A stretch of 64,000 nt of DNA from Bacillus sp. FJAT-18017 (GTDB taxonomy: Bacteria; Bacillota; Bacilli; Bacillales; Cytobacillaceae), in assembly GCF_001278805.1 (NCBI RefSeq), contig NZ_CP012602.1, positions 1,513,501 through 1,577,500 on the forward strand. Direction: 5' to 3'. The notes beneath the pieces are model-generated. The model did no database searches. It had not been told where the DNA came from and saw only the letters and a program-made list of their open reading frames with translations. A program made the position numbers and the translations under genes. Below, one piece after another: positions 52,406-61,653 of the stretch (the stretch's first letter is position 1; each line of letters starts with the position of its first letter).

Positions 52406-52864
52406 ATGTTTATGGTTAAGCCAGTCGGAAGGGTGCTCAATTCTCGTAAAACACCAGAGGATGATCATTGGGGAGAGGTCACATCTGTTATTGAAATGAA
52501 CGAAATCCTTGATGGTAATTGCCTGGAAGGAATCGATGATTTTTCGCATCTGGAGATTCTATTTTTGTTCCATCTTGTCAGTGAAGACAGTATTGAAACG
52601 TGTGCGAGAAGGCCGAGGGACAACCCTGATTGGCCAATGACAGGAATCTTTGCGCAGAGAGGAAAGAACCGGCCGAACCGGATTGGCTCTACAATTGTGC
52701 GTCTTTTGAAGAGGGAAGGAACTAAGCTTACCGTAGCAGGTCTCGATGCGATAGATGGCACGCCGGTGATTGACATTAAGCCAGTGATGAAAGAATTTTT
52801 ACCAAAAGATGAAATCAGGCAGCCTTCCTGGTCGACAGAATCAATGGAAAACTATTGGAAATGA
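52406..52864 (+). CDS. trmO: TrmO-type tRNA t6A37 methyltransferase (YaeB/TsaA family)
   Basis: A 152-residue protein of the UPF0066/TrmO family. The family core is clear: a beta-barrel with ILFLFHLVSED, RRPRDNPDWP with an 'A/R-P-R/x-P' SAM-contact loop, IFAQRGKNRPNRIGSTIVRL and the GLDAIDGTPVIDIKP signature. It methylates N6-threonylcarbamoyl-A37 in ACY-reading tRNA using SAM. It is shorter than E. coli TrmO (235 aa) but normal for Bacilli, which lack the C-terminal domain. The ribosome site is GGAGG, 7 nt from the ATG. Confidence 0.88.
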   Translation: MFMVKPVGRVLNSRKTPEDDHWGEVTSVIEMNEILDGNCLEGIDDFSHLEILFLFHLVSEDSIETCARRPRDNPDWPMTGIFAQRGKNRPNRIGSTIVRLLKREGTKLTVAGLDAIDGTPVIDIKPVMKEFLPKDEIRQPSWSTESMENYWK

Positions 52865-52865
52865 A

Positions 52866-52903
52866 CAAAGAGCCTTTGCCTGGTACCGGCAGAGGCTCTT
52901 TGC
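52866..52903. terminator. Bidirectional terminator between trmO and the GNAT gene
   Basis: AAAGAGCCTTTGCC and GGCAGAGGCTCTTT form a long stem between convergent genes. Confidence 0.88.
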
Positions 52904-53731
52904 TTAACCCGTGTATTCATAATAATCCTGGGCATGATAGGACTTGAAACCGACAGATTCATACAACCCGAGGGCATGAGCATTCTTCGCCTCGACCTCA
53001 AGGAACACGGGATATCCACTCCTATGTTCTTTTTCTATAATCCAGGCAAGAGCGCTGCGGCCAATTCCCTTACCCTGGTGCTCGGGAAGAATAGCAAATC
53101 CATATATCCATGCCTCTCCATCATGGTGATCTACACGCATTTTTCCTACCGGGCTTCCTTCTGCTTCAATAATATAGGAATCTTCATTACTGGAAGATCT
53201 ATATTCTTTGTAAAATTCGTACGCCTCTTGCTCGGTAAAACCAAAGCATTCGATTTCGAGCCGAATTTTTAGCGCAAGGTCTTCCTCTGTTGAAGGGCGG
53301 AGCAGGATTGCAGGATTGGTTTGCGGGATCTTTCCCTCCCATTTCATTTGGTATTCGGTCATATGATGATGGTTCGGTACTTTAGTTAGAAATTCTTTTG
53401 CAGAAGATGAACCAGCCGGTGCATTCAACAGGATTTGTCTGGTGCCCCTTAGTTTCGATTCACTTATCCCTTCCTTAAGAAGCTTTGTAAAAATCCCTCT
53501 GCGCCTATAATTTGGATGCACCATCCCGCAAATTTCAGTCTTATTTCCGAAGCCGTAAATCCCAAGAAATCCGACAAGATTCCCATCCTCATAATGAAGA
53601 AAATCATCTTTTCTGCCTTCCTTACGTGCGGAGAGCATCTCCCAATTCAGTTTTAGGCCAAAGTTGCCTTCTTGTTCGCATACTTGTTGCAATTGTTTTA
53701 TTTCCTGTAGCTGGTTTACAGTTAGTACCAA
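52904..53731 (-). CDS. Protein with tandem GNAT acetyltransferase domains
   Basis: A 275-residue cytoplasmic protein with two GNAT folds. Each has an acetyl-CoA loop: HPNYRRRGIFTKLLKEG in the first half and LPEHQGKGIGRSALAWII in the second, the latter with the canonical Q-x-x-G-x-G/A core. The C-terminal domain also shows NAHALGLYESVGF. It probably acetylates a small molecule or protein N terminus; which of the two domains is active cannot be told. TTG start at 53731 with AAGGGGGAT. Confidence 0.83.
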   Translation of the reverse strand: MVLTVNQLQEIKQLQQVCEQEGNFGLKLNWEMLSARKEGRKDDFLHYEDGNLVGFLGIYGFGNKTEICGMVHPNYRRRGIFTKLLKEGISESKLRGTRQILLNAPAGSSSAKEFLTKVPNHHHMTEYQMKWEGKIPQTNPAILLRPSTEEDLALKIRLEIECFGFTEQEAYEFYKEYRSSSNEDSYIIEAEGSPVGKMRVDHHDGEAWIYGFAILPEHQGKGIGRSALAWIIEKEHRSGYPVFLEVEAKNAHALGLYESVGFKSYHAQDYYEYTG

Positions 53732-53796
53732 TATGAATCCCCCTTGAAAAAGACCTGGCCGCAGCCAATTCTATCTTTGAAAAATAACCCTTTACA

Positions 53797-54705
53797 TTAT
53801 TCTTTGTCCACCAGGTGGAATCCTTTATTCCCTGTGGCAAAATTGACAAATAACCTGGAGATAAGCGGTAATGTCTTTTGCAGGTTGTAAACCAAGTAAA
53901 AATAGCGGTCCTCCTCAAAGCCTTCTATAGAATAGAGATTTACAAGGTTTTGATCTGCATAATCCCTTGCTGCAATTTCCGACATGACGGAAATTCCGAT
54001 TCCCTGCCTGACAAATTGGATTAAGCTTTGACCCGAATCCGTATAGGCAATGATATTTAATTGGTCCTTTGGCAGACCGTTTTTTTTCAAGAACCGTTCA
54101 AAAATAGAATTGGTTCCAGAATCGGAATGCCTCATAACAAATGGATATGAGATTACATCCTGAATCTGTACCTTTCCTTTCAGTTTTAACTCTAATGGGG
54201 TAACAAGCACTAACCTTTCTTTTAAAAGCGGGAAGTATTCGAGCTTCTCATTTTCATACTTTTCACCAAGTACACCGAAATCGACAGATCCGTTTAAAAC
54301 TTTATCTGCCACCGCTCTTGAAGGGAATTGAGATATATTGAACGTGGCAGCTGGATATTCATTCCGAAATTGCTTCACCATTTTAGGGAGTATGAACTGA
54401 GATGGAACTGAGCTTGCCGCCATTCTGATAACGCCACGGAATTCTGTCATTCCCTGGTTCAGGTCTAGGAGGGCTTCGTCTTTCATTAGCAATAGCTTTT
54501 GGGCCCAATGGTAAAGCCTCTCCCCATGGGGAGTGAGGATATTTTCACGTCCAACTCGGTCAAATAGTTTGACGTTCAGCATTTTCTCTAAAGATTGGAT
54601 ATGGGAAGAAACGGTTGATTGGCTAAGAAAAATTTCCTCAGCAGCTTTGGAAAAACTCTTATGCTCGACTACTTTTGTAAATACAACTAATTGATGGAAG
54701 TCCAC
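53797..54705 (-). CDS. LysR-family transcriptional regulator
   Basis: A 302-residue LTTR: N-terminal winged HTH (FTKVVEHKSFSKAAEEIFLSQ, then STVSSHIQSLE and KLFDRVGR) and a periplasmic-binding-like effector domain (about 90-300). It is most like the CysL / 'selenium-metabolism-associated' branch in Bacillaceae. The effector is unknown. GTG start behind AAGGGGGG. A perfect dyad lies 28 bp upstream. The EcsC gene is divergent. Confidence 0.85.
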   Translation of the reverse strand: MDFHQLVVFTKVVEHKSFSKAAEEIFLSQSTVSSHIQSLEKMLNVKLFDRVGRENILTPHGERLYHWAQKLLLMKDEALLDLNQGMTEFRGVIRMAASSVPSQFILPKMVKQFRNEYPAATFNISQFPSRAVADKVLNGSVDFGVLGEKYENEKLEYFPLLKERLVLVTPLELKLKGKVQIQDVISYPFVMRHSDSGTNSIFERFLKKNGLPKDQLNIIAYTDSGQSLIQFVRQGIGISVMSEIAARDYADQNLVNLYSIEGFEEDRYFYLVYNLQKTLPLISRLFVNFATGNKGFHLVDKE

Positions 54706-54732
54706 GGGTTTCGCCCCCCTTATTTATAAAAA

Positions 54733-54747
54733 CGATAGTAACTATCG
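54733..54747 (-). promoter_or_regulatory. Perfect dyad, candidate LysR operator
   Basis: CGATAG-TAA-CTATCG is a 15-bp perfect palindrome in the 220-bp gap between the LysR gene and the divergent EcsC gene; an ATAG half-site follows at 54752. Autoregulatory LTTR sites commonly have this form and place. Confidence 0.5.
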
Positions 54748-54935
54748 GAAAAATAGATATCTTTAGAATAGCATTCTGGAAGATTTTTGGAAAGGGTTAA
54801 AGTGAAATTATCCATTAGGTCATATCAACAAGGAGCCGTGGTGAAACCTTAAAGGATATTTTTCGTATGGCATATGACCAATAGGTTTTACATAATGCTT
54901 TTAATCAAGGAAAATAAACTGAAGAGGTGAAGCTT

Positions 54936-55736
54936 TTGGAAACGAATGAATGGCTCAATAAAGAACTAGAGGCTATCAAGAGATGGGAAAAGGGTCAAAA
55001 CGGAATGATGATATGGGACCGGGTTGGCAGGCTGCCATATAAGCTTTTGGACAAAATCACACCAAAGTTTATTCATGAAAAAATCGGCGTCCTCCTCGAT
55101 GAACTGGGCAGTTACGTCCAGACTGGGGGAAGGTATCTAATAAATGAAAAAGCTGCGTTTAAGCGCCTTGAGGCAAGTGCCGGCAAACCAGTTGGGTCAT
55201 TGGACGAAGCTGCTCAATTGCCGATTTCCGCTATGGATCAAGCAAGTGCAGAACTAACAACTCAAAGAAAAAAGGTTGCTGCCTTTCAAGGCGCCAGTAC
55301 TGGGATTGGCGGAATTTTCACTCTCGCCGCAGACATTCCGGCGCTGTTAGCCATTTCACTAAAAACATTACAAGAGATTGCGCTTATTTACGGATATGAT
55401 CCCAAGGTGAAAAGTGAGCGGATCTTCATTGTAAAGTGCCTGCAATTTACATCTGCTGATATTGTAGGAAAACAGGCGATCCTAAAGAGCCTGTCTGCAA
55501 ATGAGCGCCAGGGTGAAGTTATGTCCGAGCTTCAAGGCTGGCGCGAAGTTGTGTATGCGTACAGAGACAGCTTTGGCTGGAAAAAGCTTTTTCAAATGGT
55601 TCCTGTAGCGGGAATTATTTTCGGCGCATTTACCAATAGATCGGCAATTGCAGACCTTGCGGAGACAGGGAGCATGCTTTATAAAAAAAGACGGATTCTT
55701 GAACGGCTGGAAGAAATTCAAAATAGTGACATCTAA
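54936..55736 (+). CDS. EcsC-family protein
   Basis: About 266 residues of the EcsC family (PF12787 type): QGASTGIGGIFTLAADIPALLAISLKTLQEIALIYGYD is the family's central segment, followed by FQMVPVAGIIFGAFTNRSAI. It appears membrane-associated but not polytopic. No ecsA/ecsB ABC transporter genes are near, so this is a stand-alone copy; its function is unknown. TTG at 54936 follows GAAGAGGTG; GTG at 54927 is an alternative. Confidence 0.8.
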   Translation: METNEWLNKELEAIKRWEKGQNGMMIWDRVGRLPYKLLDKITPKFIHEKIGVLLDELGSYVQTGGRYLINEKAAFKRLEASAGKPVGSLDEAAQLPISAMDQASAELTTQRKKVAAFQGASTGIGGIFTLAADIPALLAISLKTLQEIALIYGYDPKVKSERIFIVKCLQFTSADIVGKQAILKSLSANERQGEVMSELQGWREVVYAYRDSFGWKKLFQMVPVAGIIFGAFTNRSAIADLAETGSMLYKKRRILERLEEIQNSDI

Positions 55737-55894
55737 AAGCATTGTTTGACCAACACTGAATTCGATCCCCCCTCAAAAGCCGGGTTATTTTCTCCCTGTG
55801 TCCATAGGGTAGCTTTTCAAACTTTGGTCCCGAATGCCAGGTATGTATAATTCCTGCTTTTTTCCTAAACCTATGCGTAAAAGGAGGTTTATGG

Positions 55895-56329
55895 ATGCAA
55901 AATGAAAAGGATATTGTAATAAAAGAATTAAATGCATTCCTCCAAGGGCAGTACATGGGAATTAGGGCATATGAACATCTTATTGCGAAGCTTGAGGATC
56001 CGGAAATCAAAAAGGAGTTCCAATCGATGCAGCAAGACCATCGCCTTCATGCTGCAATGGTCTCCGAGAGAATCCAAACTCTTGGAGGGATGCCAGTAAA
56101 CAACGAGGGACTGACCGGGAAAATCCAGGGATTCATAAGTCAAATGATGATGCCTGAAAGCACGGAAAATATCATCAAAATGGCTATCAAAGGTGAGGAT
56201 TTGTATGGTATCCAATTATCGGAGGAAATTGTAAAAGGTGATCTGGATCCCGAAAGCAAGAACATGGTTGAAAGTATTATCGATACCGATAGGCGCCACC
56301 TGGATTATTTGAAAAACCTTGTTCATTAA
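55895..56329 (+). CDS. DUF2383 ferritin-like protein
   Basis: A 144-residue four-helix protein. Metal-ligand-like Glu and His residues are spaced as in ferritin-like folds: QYMGIRAYEHLIA, QQDHRLHAAMVSERIQTLGG, and TDRRHLDYLKNL at the C terminus. DUF2383 proteins often occur near stress and sporulation genes, but no function is established. The frame has a strong AAGGAGG site and a terminator. Confidence 0.82.
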   Translation: MQNEKDIVIKELNAFLQGQYMGIRAYEHLIAKLEDPEIKKEFQSMQQDHRLHAAMVSERIQTLGGMPVNNEGLTGKIQGFISQMMMPESTENIIKMAIKGEDLYGIQLSEEIVKGDLDPESKNMVESIIDTDRRHLDYLKNLVH

Positions 56330-56333
56330 GCAA

Positions 56334-56366
56334 GGCCCGGCATGATGAATATGCCGGGTCTTTACT
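56334..56366 (+). terminator. Terminator of the DUF2383 gene
   Basis: GCCCGGCAT and ATGCCGGGT form a 9-bp stem around GATGAAT, followed by CTTTAC. Confidence 0.83.
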
Positions 56367-56599
56367 TAGTTGTAGGATAGAGAATTTACTCAAAAAGATG
56401 ATTCTTCTATATAGGTTGGAAGAAGGCCTGGCAGTTTGTACAGTGATACCGAATAGAAAGCTTTCCGGAATCCTCTTGGAAGGAAAGCTGTGTTTTTGCT
56501 GTCATGAAGGAGCTGCTGCTTTAGTTTTTTGTATTTGCTTTTTATAAAGAAAACAAGCACAATCAAGAAAGTGAAATTGTTGAAAACAGGAGAATCTAA
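56367..56599 (+). other. Leader region of the DEAD-box helicase gene
   Basis: Sequence 56367-56599 has no ORF. TTTCCGGAATCCTCTTGGAA with neighbouring GAAAGC/GGAAAGC blocks could fold into a stem. A long 5' leader fits cold-inducible helicase genes. Confidence 0.3.
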
Positions 56600-57937
56600 A
56601 TGTCAGAATTTATAAATCTGGGTATATCTAAAAAAGTTACAAATATAATGGCTTCAAATGGGATAGCCGTTCCGACTCCAATCCAGGAGAAAGTCATCCC
56701 CCTTGCACTTGAAGGAAAGGATATCATTGCCCAGGCGCAAACGGGAACAGGTAAGACCTTCGCTTTTCTATTGCCAATCCTCGAAAGGCTTGAGCTCGAT
56801 GCAGCCCATATTCAAGCCCTCATTGTAACGCCGACTCGTGAGCTTGCCATCCAAATCACCGCTGAGCTTGAGAGAATTGTTAAAGAACTCCATGATGTTA
56901 AGGTGTTAGCAGCTTATGGCGGTCAAGATGTAGACAAGCAACTAAAAAAACTGGATAAGGGTGTCCATATTGTTGTCGGAACACCTGGAAGGCTGCTTGA
57001 CCATATCAGGAGGGGAACGATCAGGTTAGATGAACTTTCCACCCTCGTCCTTGATGAAGCCGATCAGATGCTCCATATCGGATTTTTGAATGAAGTTGAA
57101 GCAATCATTCAGGAAACTCCACCAACTAGGCAAACTATGCTTTTCTCTGCTACTATGCCATCAGAAGTGCGGAGGCTGGCACAAAAGCATTTACGGGATC
57201 CGCAGTTTATTCAGGTTGAAAAAACGCAGGGACCCGCCGACACGGTTAGCCAGCTGGCAGTTCAAACAACGGACCGCGGCAAGCAAGGGGCGCTTATGGA
57301 CCTAGTTAATACGCACCGTCCCTTCATGGCAGTTGTGTTTTGCCGTACTAAACGGCGGGTGGGCAGGCTTTATGAAGTTCTAAAGTCTAATAAATTTTCC
57401 TGCGATGAATTGCACGGGGACCTATCCCAAGCAAAACGTGAGCAGGTAATGAAGAGATTCCGAAATGCTGAATTTCAGCTATTGATTGCAACAGATGTTG
57501 CTGCACGCGGGCTAGATGTTGAAGGTGTAACCCATGTATTCAATTATGATATACCTGAAGATGCAGAAATCTATGTCCACCGGATTGGACGGACAGGCCG
57601 TGCGGGGACTAAGGGGCTTGCAATTACTTTATATACTGCTGCCGATTCGCAGCTTCTTCGTTCCATTGAGAAGGAATTAAATATACGGATCAAAAAACAG
57701 GAACTCGAATTGAGTAAAAAGGATGACTCTTCAAAAGGGGACGACAGACCTAGAGGACAAGCAGATAAAAAGAGATCTGACCGTCCGGAAAAGCCTAAGA
57801 GAGGCGGGAAACCCACCGCAGCTGGGAGATCTTCATCCCATGAGCAGCACCGCTCCAACCGCGGGAGGAATAATGAAAAGCCGCATGGCCGCGGTAGAGC
57901 AGCCAATAAGGCTTCCGCAAAAGGAAAGAGAAGATAA
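56600..57937 (+). CDS. DEAD-box ATP-dependent RNA helicase
   Basis: A 445-residue RNA helicase of the CshA/CshB group. Motifs are complete: Q-motif (PTPIQEKVIPLAL), I (AQTGTGKT), Ia (PTRELAIQ), II (DEAD in VLDEADQML), III (SAT), IV/V (ATDVAARGLDV) and VI (HRIGRTGRAG). The C-terminal 70 residues are Arg/Gly/Ser/Lys-rich and probably RNA-binding. Members unwind structured RNA in ribosome assembly, mRNA decay and cold adaptation. The length is closest to CshB (438 aa). A GGAGAATC site precedes the ATG. Confidence 0.92.
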   Translation: MSEFINLGISKKVTNIMASNGIAVPTPIQEKVIPLALEGKDIIAQAQTGTGKTFAFLLPILERLELDAAHIQALIVTPTRELAIQITAELERIVKELHDVKVLAAYGGQDVDKQLKKLDKGVHIVVGTPGRLLDHIRRGTIRLDELSTLVLDEADQMLHIGFLNEVEAIIQETPPTRQTMLFSATMPSEVRRLAQKHLRDPQFIQVEKTQGPADTVSQLAVQTTDRGKQGALMDLVNTHRPFMAVVFCRTKRRVGRLYEVLKSNKFSCDELHGDLSQAKREQVMKRFRNAEFQLLIATDVAARGLDVEGVTHVFNYDIPEDAEIYVHRIGRTGRAGTKGLAITLYTAADSQLLRSIEKELNIRIKKQELELSKKDDSSKGDDRPRGQADKKRSDRPEKPKRGGKPTAAGRSSSHEQHRSNRGRNNEKPHGRGRAANKASAKGKRR

Positions 57938-58038
57938 CCTGTTTATATCTAGCCGTGTAACCATATTTAATGTTACTATCAATGGTGACTTGTATTTATC
58001 AGAGAACTGGTCTAATGGCCAGCTAATGGGAGAGAAGC

Positions 58039-58641
58039 ATGGAAGAATGGATTAACTCAATAATGAATGAATTTGGATACCTTGGTGTCTTTTTGCTTAT
58101 TGCACTCGAAAATATCTTTCCTCCGATTCCGTCCGAGGTGATATTGACTTTTGCCGGCTACATGACCTTAAGTACGGAAATGACTGTGGCTAACGTTATT
58201 TTTGTGTCGACCGCAGGGTCGGTTACCGGAGCTGTCATTCTCTACGGAATTGGCCTTTTACTCGATGTAGAACGGCTTGAAAAAATCATCGACCGCTGGG
58301 GAAAAGTACTTCGCTTGACCAAGAAAGATATACATAAAGCGGATGCCTGGTTCGATAAATATGGGCCATGGACAGTGTTTTTCTGCAGGCTGATTCCGTT
58401 AATCAGAAGCTTGATTTCAATTCCGGCCGGGATGTCAAATATGAAGTTTTGGCTTTTCCTAATCCTGACAACAGCAGGTACGTTGATTTGGAATACACTT
58501 CTGGTCAACGCCGGAGCAATCCTTGGGGAAAATCGGCATAAGATAGTAGAATATATGGATATCTTCTCAAATGTGGTCTATGTATTAATAGTTCTTGCCT
58601 TCATCTATTTTGTTGTGAAATTCATCAAAAGCCGCAGGTAA
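58039..58641 (+). CDS. DedA-family membrane protein
   Basis: A 200-residue DedA/VTT-domain protein with four to five membrane segments. Family motifs: ENIFPPIPSEVILTFAGYM, the FFCRLIPLIRSLISIPAGMS block with the conserved Arg and Pro-Gly-like turn, and TTAGTLIWNTLLV. DedA proteins flip or recycle lipid carriers such as undecaprenyl phosphate and help keep proton motive force. GGGAGAG site. It may be co-transcribed with the helicase gene 101 bp upstream. Confidence 0.88.
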   Translation: MEEWINSIMNEFGYLGVFLLIALENIFPPIPSEVILTFAGYMTLSTEMTVANVIFVSTAGSVTGAVILYGIGLLLDVERLEKIIDRWGKVLRLTKKDIHKADAWFDKYGPWTVFFCRLIPLIRSLISIPAGMSNMKFWLFLILTTAGTLIWNTLLVNAGAILGENRHKIVEYMDIFSNVVYVLIVLAFIYFVVKFIKSRR

Positions 58642-58642
58642 G

Positions 58643-58797
58643 AACAAAAGCGCAAGCGCCTTGGTTATCGCGGTACAAACTGGAGGGGCTTTGACTGAGA
58701 TAAAGGAATCACAAAGAGCGATGGCGATTTGATGATGACTTATCGTAAGGAGGAGTCCTGAAGTTTGCTAGGCGATAGGCGCTGGAGCTAGACGTAA
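58643..58797 (+). repeat. Dispersed intergenic repeat, copy 5
   Basis: It begins AAAAGCGCAAGCGCCTTG and ends GGCGATAGGCGCTGGAGC TAGACGTA. GACTGAGATAAAGGAATCAC and GATGATGACTTATCG match copy 3 at 17930-17985. At 155 bp this is the most compact form, so it probably represents the core of the element. Confidence 0.75.
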
Positions 58798-58851
58798 ATA
58801 AGTTTGAAAAAAGTTATTCACTATTACGATATCTAAGTTTCTTAAACCATG

Positions 58852-58888
58852 TGAAAGGCTCCCGCTAAATTAGCAGGAGCCTTTCGTT
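58852..58888. terminator. Terminator (isochorismatase gene)
   Basis: GAAAGGCTCC and GGAGCCTTTC form a 10-bp stem between the dispersed repeat and the convergent gene. Confidence 0.88.
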
Positions 58889-59444
58889 ATTTATATTCAA
58901 GATGTTTGTGTACAAAAATATCCTCGCTTGAGTTTCGAACCAGGATAAAATGGTCAATATTATCAAGCCCATGCAGGTTTACATTATGATGGGCGATGAT
59001 TTGGCTTGCGCTAAGCACTTTGTTATCAGTCGTGGAGTGCGCATCATCAACCACTGTTACATCATACCCCAAGGTCGTTGCCCGCCTGCAGGTAGTATCC
59101 ACGCAGAATTCGGTTTTGCAGCCTATGGCAACTAAATGATCAATATTCAACGTATCCAGATAATCGTTCAAGCTCGTTTGGTAAAAAGCGTCGGTTGCTT
59201 TCTTTGTAATGACCGTATCATCTTTTAAAGGTGCGATATGCGGGTGAACTTGGTATTCCATCGTATCGGGCTCAGCCACATCCGTGTCCACAATATAGAT
59301 GACTGGAATACTTTTCTCTCTTGCCTCATCAATGACCGTCTTCATATTTGCAAGCAGCTCTTCCTTTTTAAAAACAGGACCGATTTCAGGTCCCTCAATA
59401 ATGCCGACCTGAGCATCAATAACCAACAATGCAGTATTTCCCAC
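58887..59444 (-). CDS. Isochorismatase-family cysteine hydrolase
   Basis: A 185-residue alpha/beta hydrolase-like enzyme of the isochorismatase/nicotinamidase family. The Asp-Lys-Cys catalytic triad is recognisable: D in LVIDAQVGII, K in VITKKATDAF and C in GCKTEFCVDTTCRRA. Such enzymes hydrolyse amides or vinyl ethers of small molecules; the substrate is unknown. GTG start with GCGGGGGTAA. It is convergent with DedA across the dispersed repeat and terminator. Confidence 0.87.
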   Translation of the reverse strand: MGNTALLVIDAQVGIIEGPEIGPVFKKEELLANMKTVIDEAREKSIPVIYIVDTDVAEPDTMEYQVHPHIAPLKDDTVITKKATDAFYQTSLNDYLDTLNIDHLVAIGCKTEFCVDTTCRRATTLGYDVTVVDDAHSTTDNKVLSASQIIAHHNVNLHGLDNIDHFILVRNSSEDIFVHKHLEYK

Positions 59445-59534
59445 TACATTACCCCCGCTTTTAAAAATTCATTCAATATTACTAGTGTACTAGAAAAATA
59501 GGGTTTTAACTAATTTTTATCACATCTCCAACCG

Positions 59535-60871
59535 AAATCTCAAGCTTGTTGATCATCCCTTTTAATTCTGAGACGGAATACTATCTTTCTAAACTTCTTT
59601 TCCTTTTCCTGTTTACGTTAAGTACCTGGGTATTACTAATTGTAAAAAGAAAATATTGGAAAATAAAACAAAACTTTACACTCGGGGAACTTAATATAGT
59701 TTTTTTCTAGCTATTGTTGGAATCTCTACAATTATGTCTGAATATAGAATAACATCATTATTTGGTTCTCCCGGGCGCTTTGAAGGATATATCACCTAAT
59801 TTTGTTATTGCAGTTTATTTTTATTTTCGGTCCGGCTTATTGATCCTAAGAAATTAACTGAGATTTTGCCGGTTTTAATAGTATCGTCAATACCTATTAC
59901 GTTGTATGGAATAATTCAACATATCAACCTTGATTTCTTACCAAAGAAAGATTTTGACCTTAGTCCAAGGAGCAATGGTTTGTTCGGTAATCCAAATTTT
60001 TATGGTTCATATTTAGTTATGGTATTGCTTATAGCATTTTCTTTATATTTCGTCTCTGATGACAAAAAGCAAAATAGATTCTATTTCCTGGTTTCCTTAT
60101 TAACATTTGCTGTTATGATTTTCACGAGTACGCGAAGTGGTTGGGTTGGAGAGTTATTCGGGGCGCTAACTTTGACAGGATTAATCGTGTGGAAAAGGAA
60201 GTATCTATGGAAAAAGTGGGCTGTTTTGCTTTTTAGCCTTGGAGTAGTGTTTTTAGTTATTGACGCAACTGGAGAAGGCGGGTATATGAATCGCCTGCTT
60301 ACAACAGTTATTGATCCGTATAACATTGTAACTGATCAGGCTACAGGCGAGGAAGGTTCTTATCGGTTCTTTATATGGGGAAAATCACTTCCACTAGTTA
60401 CGGAATATTTTTGGTTGGAATCTGGTCCCGATACATTTAAATATGTTTTCCCAAATGATATCGCAGAAGTGAAGGAAGTTTTTCTGGGCCAAATTGTAGA
60501 CAAAGCCCATAATGAATATCTTGAATGGCAATCACGATGCGATGGGAGTCCCAGCCCTGTTAGTTTACCTGCTGCTGGTTGCCGCGGTGTTATGGCAAGC
60601 ATATAGAGCGGCTCAAGTGGCATCTGAGAAACAAAAAATTATTCTTTTCGGCTTGATTTCCACTATAATTGGGTATCTCATTCAAGCGTTTTTCAATATA
60701 AGTGTTGTTACGGTGGCACCTATTTATTGGTCTTTGCTCGGGATTACATATGGGTTGGCAACTCACTATCTGCTTGCGGAGGAACCAGCAATAGTAGCCA
60801 TCCCACGCAAGAAGGCTATAATCAAGAATTTTGATCTATCGGTAATTAGACGTCTATTACGCAGTAGGTAA
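59535..60871 (+). pseudogene. Decayed O-antigen ligase/Wzy-like membrane protein
   Basis: Fragments of one polytopic protein, joined by three lesions. Frame 1 (59535 to about 59700) encodes SETEYYLSKLLFLFLFTLST and stops after NIVFF. Frame 2 (about 59706-60530) resumes LAIVGISTIMSEYRITSLFG, crosses an in-frame TAA near 59799, then FSVRLIDPKKLTEILPVLIV, NGLFGNPNFYGSYLVMVLLI, STRSGWVGELFGAL and KAHNEYLEW. Frame 3 (to 60871) gives MGVPALLVYLLLVAAVLWQA and a C-terminal tail. GNPNFYG, STRSGW and HNEYLE are hallmarks of the Wzy/O-antigen ligase family. It was once a surface-polymer polymerase or ligase of about 440 aa and is now inactive, unless the sequence has errors. Confidence 0.82.
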
Positions 60872-60878
60872 ATATAGA

Positions 60879-60912
60879 AAAGAACCCTTGGAGTAGCAAG
60901 GGTTCTTACTAT
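60879..60912. terminator. Bidirectional terminator
   Basis: AGAACCCTTG and CAAGGGTTCT form a 10-bp stem with Ts on one side and As on the other, between the pseudogene and the LapA gene. Confidence 0.88.
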
Positions 60913-61241
60913 TATTGAGTGCGTTCCGATGTCCGGTAAGAATTCCTTTCGACATCAGGCTCAGCCCCATCATTTTGGGCAAGATGCGTCTGTACTTTCC
61001 ACTCATCGCGCTCTTTCCTGGCTTTTTTCAAATCTCTCCTTAGTTTATACATCCGGGTTTCACCAATGGCTGCGGTAAAGATGACCCCCGCAAGTACTGA
61101 GCCAAGTATAATCAGAATTAGAGGCCATTGGGCAGTTCCAAAGAAATAATCAACTTTAACTGGTTCAACATTCATAACAGCTAAAATGGCAATCAATAAT
61201 GCAAAAACTAAAGCAAGTAACAGGCTCCATTGTGATTTCAT
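60912..61241 (-). CDS. LapA-domain (DUF1049) small membrane protein
   Basis: A 109-residue protein with two membrane helices (LLLALVFALLIAILAVMN and WPLILIILGSVLAGVIFTAA) and a charged cytoplasmic coiled tail (KLRRDLKKARKERDEWK). This is the LapA/YciS-like family, named from Gram-negative LPS assembly; the role in Gram-positives is not known. The frame has a GGGAGG site upstream of the ATG. Confidence 0.85.
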   Translation of the reverse strand: MKSQWSLLLALVFALLIAILAVMNVEPVKVDYFFGTAQWPLILIILGSVLAGVIFTAAIGETRMYKLRRDLKKARKERDEWKVQTHLAQNDGAEPDVERNSYRTSERTQ

Positions 61242-61346
61242 TCAATATCCCTCCCTGGGCAATATCCTGTTAATCTAAGGATACCCAGGAGCAGGGGAAG
61301 GAAAACAAAAAAAGAACTCCTGCCAATTTGCAGAAGTTCTTAAGTA

Positions 61347-61419
<73 letters not shown>

Positions 61420-61653
61420 ATGATATAAAAGGTTTTATGAAATAAGCTACAAGAAAGATTATAGCTAGCTTCAAGTTAGTTTGCAAGAGGGAAAAATAAT
61501 ATTTTGAATATAAATATTTGGAATCGGCATTTTCCGCAGATTCAAAATCAAGAATATAAGATAGAAAAAACTCTGAAGTAAGTCCTATTATTGAAACATT
61601 GGGCTTTTCACAAGAACTTCGCCAATCGCGGCAGGCAGAGCATAGGGAGAAGA

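Noticed and set aside
58643..58797. Insertion sequence
   Set aside because: At 155 bp it codes for nothing, and its ends match the dispersed repeat family rather than any transposase-bearing element.
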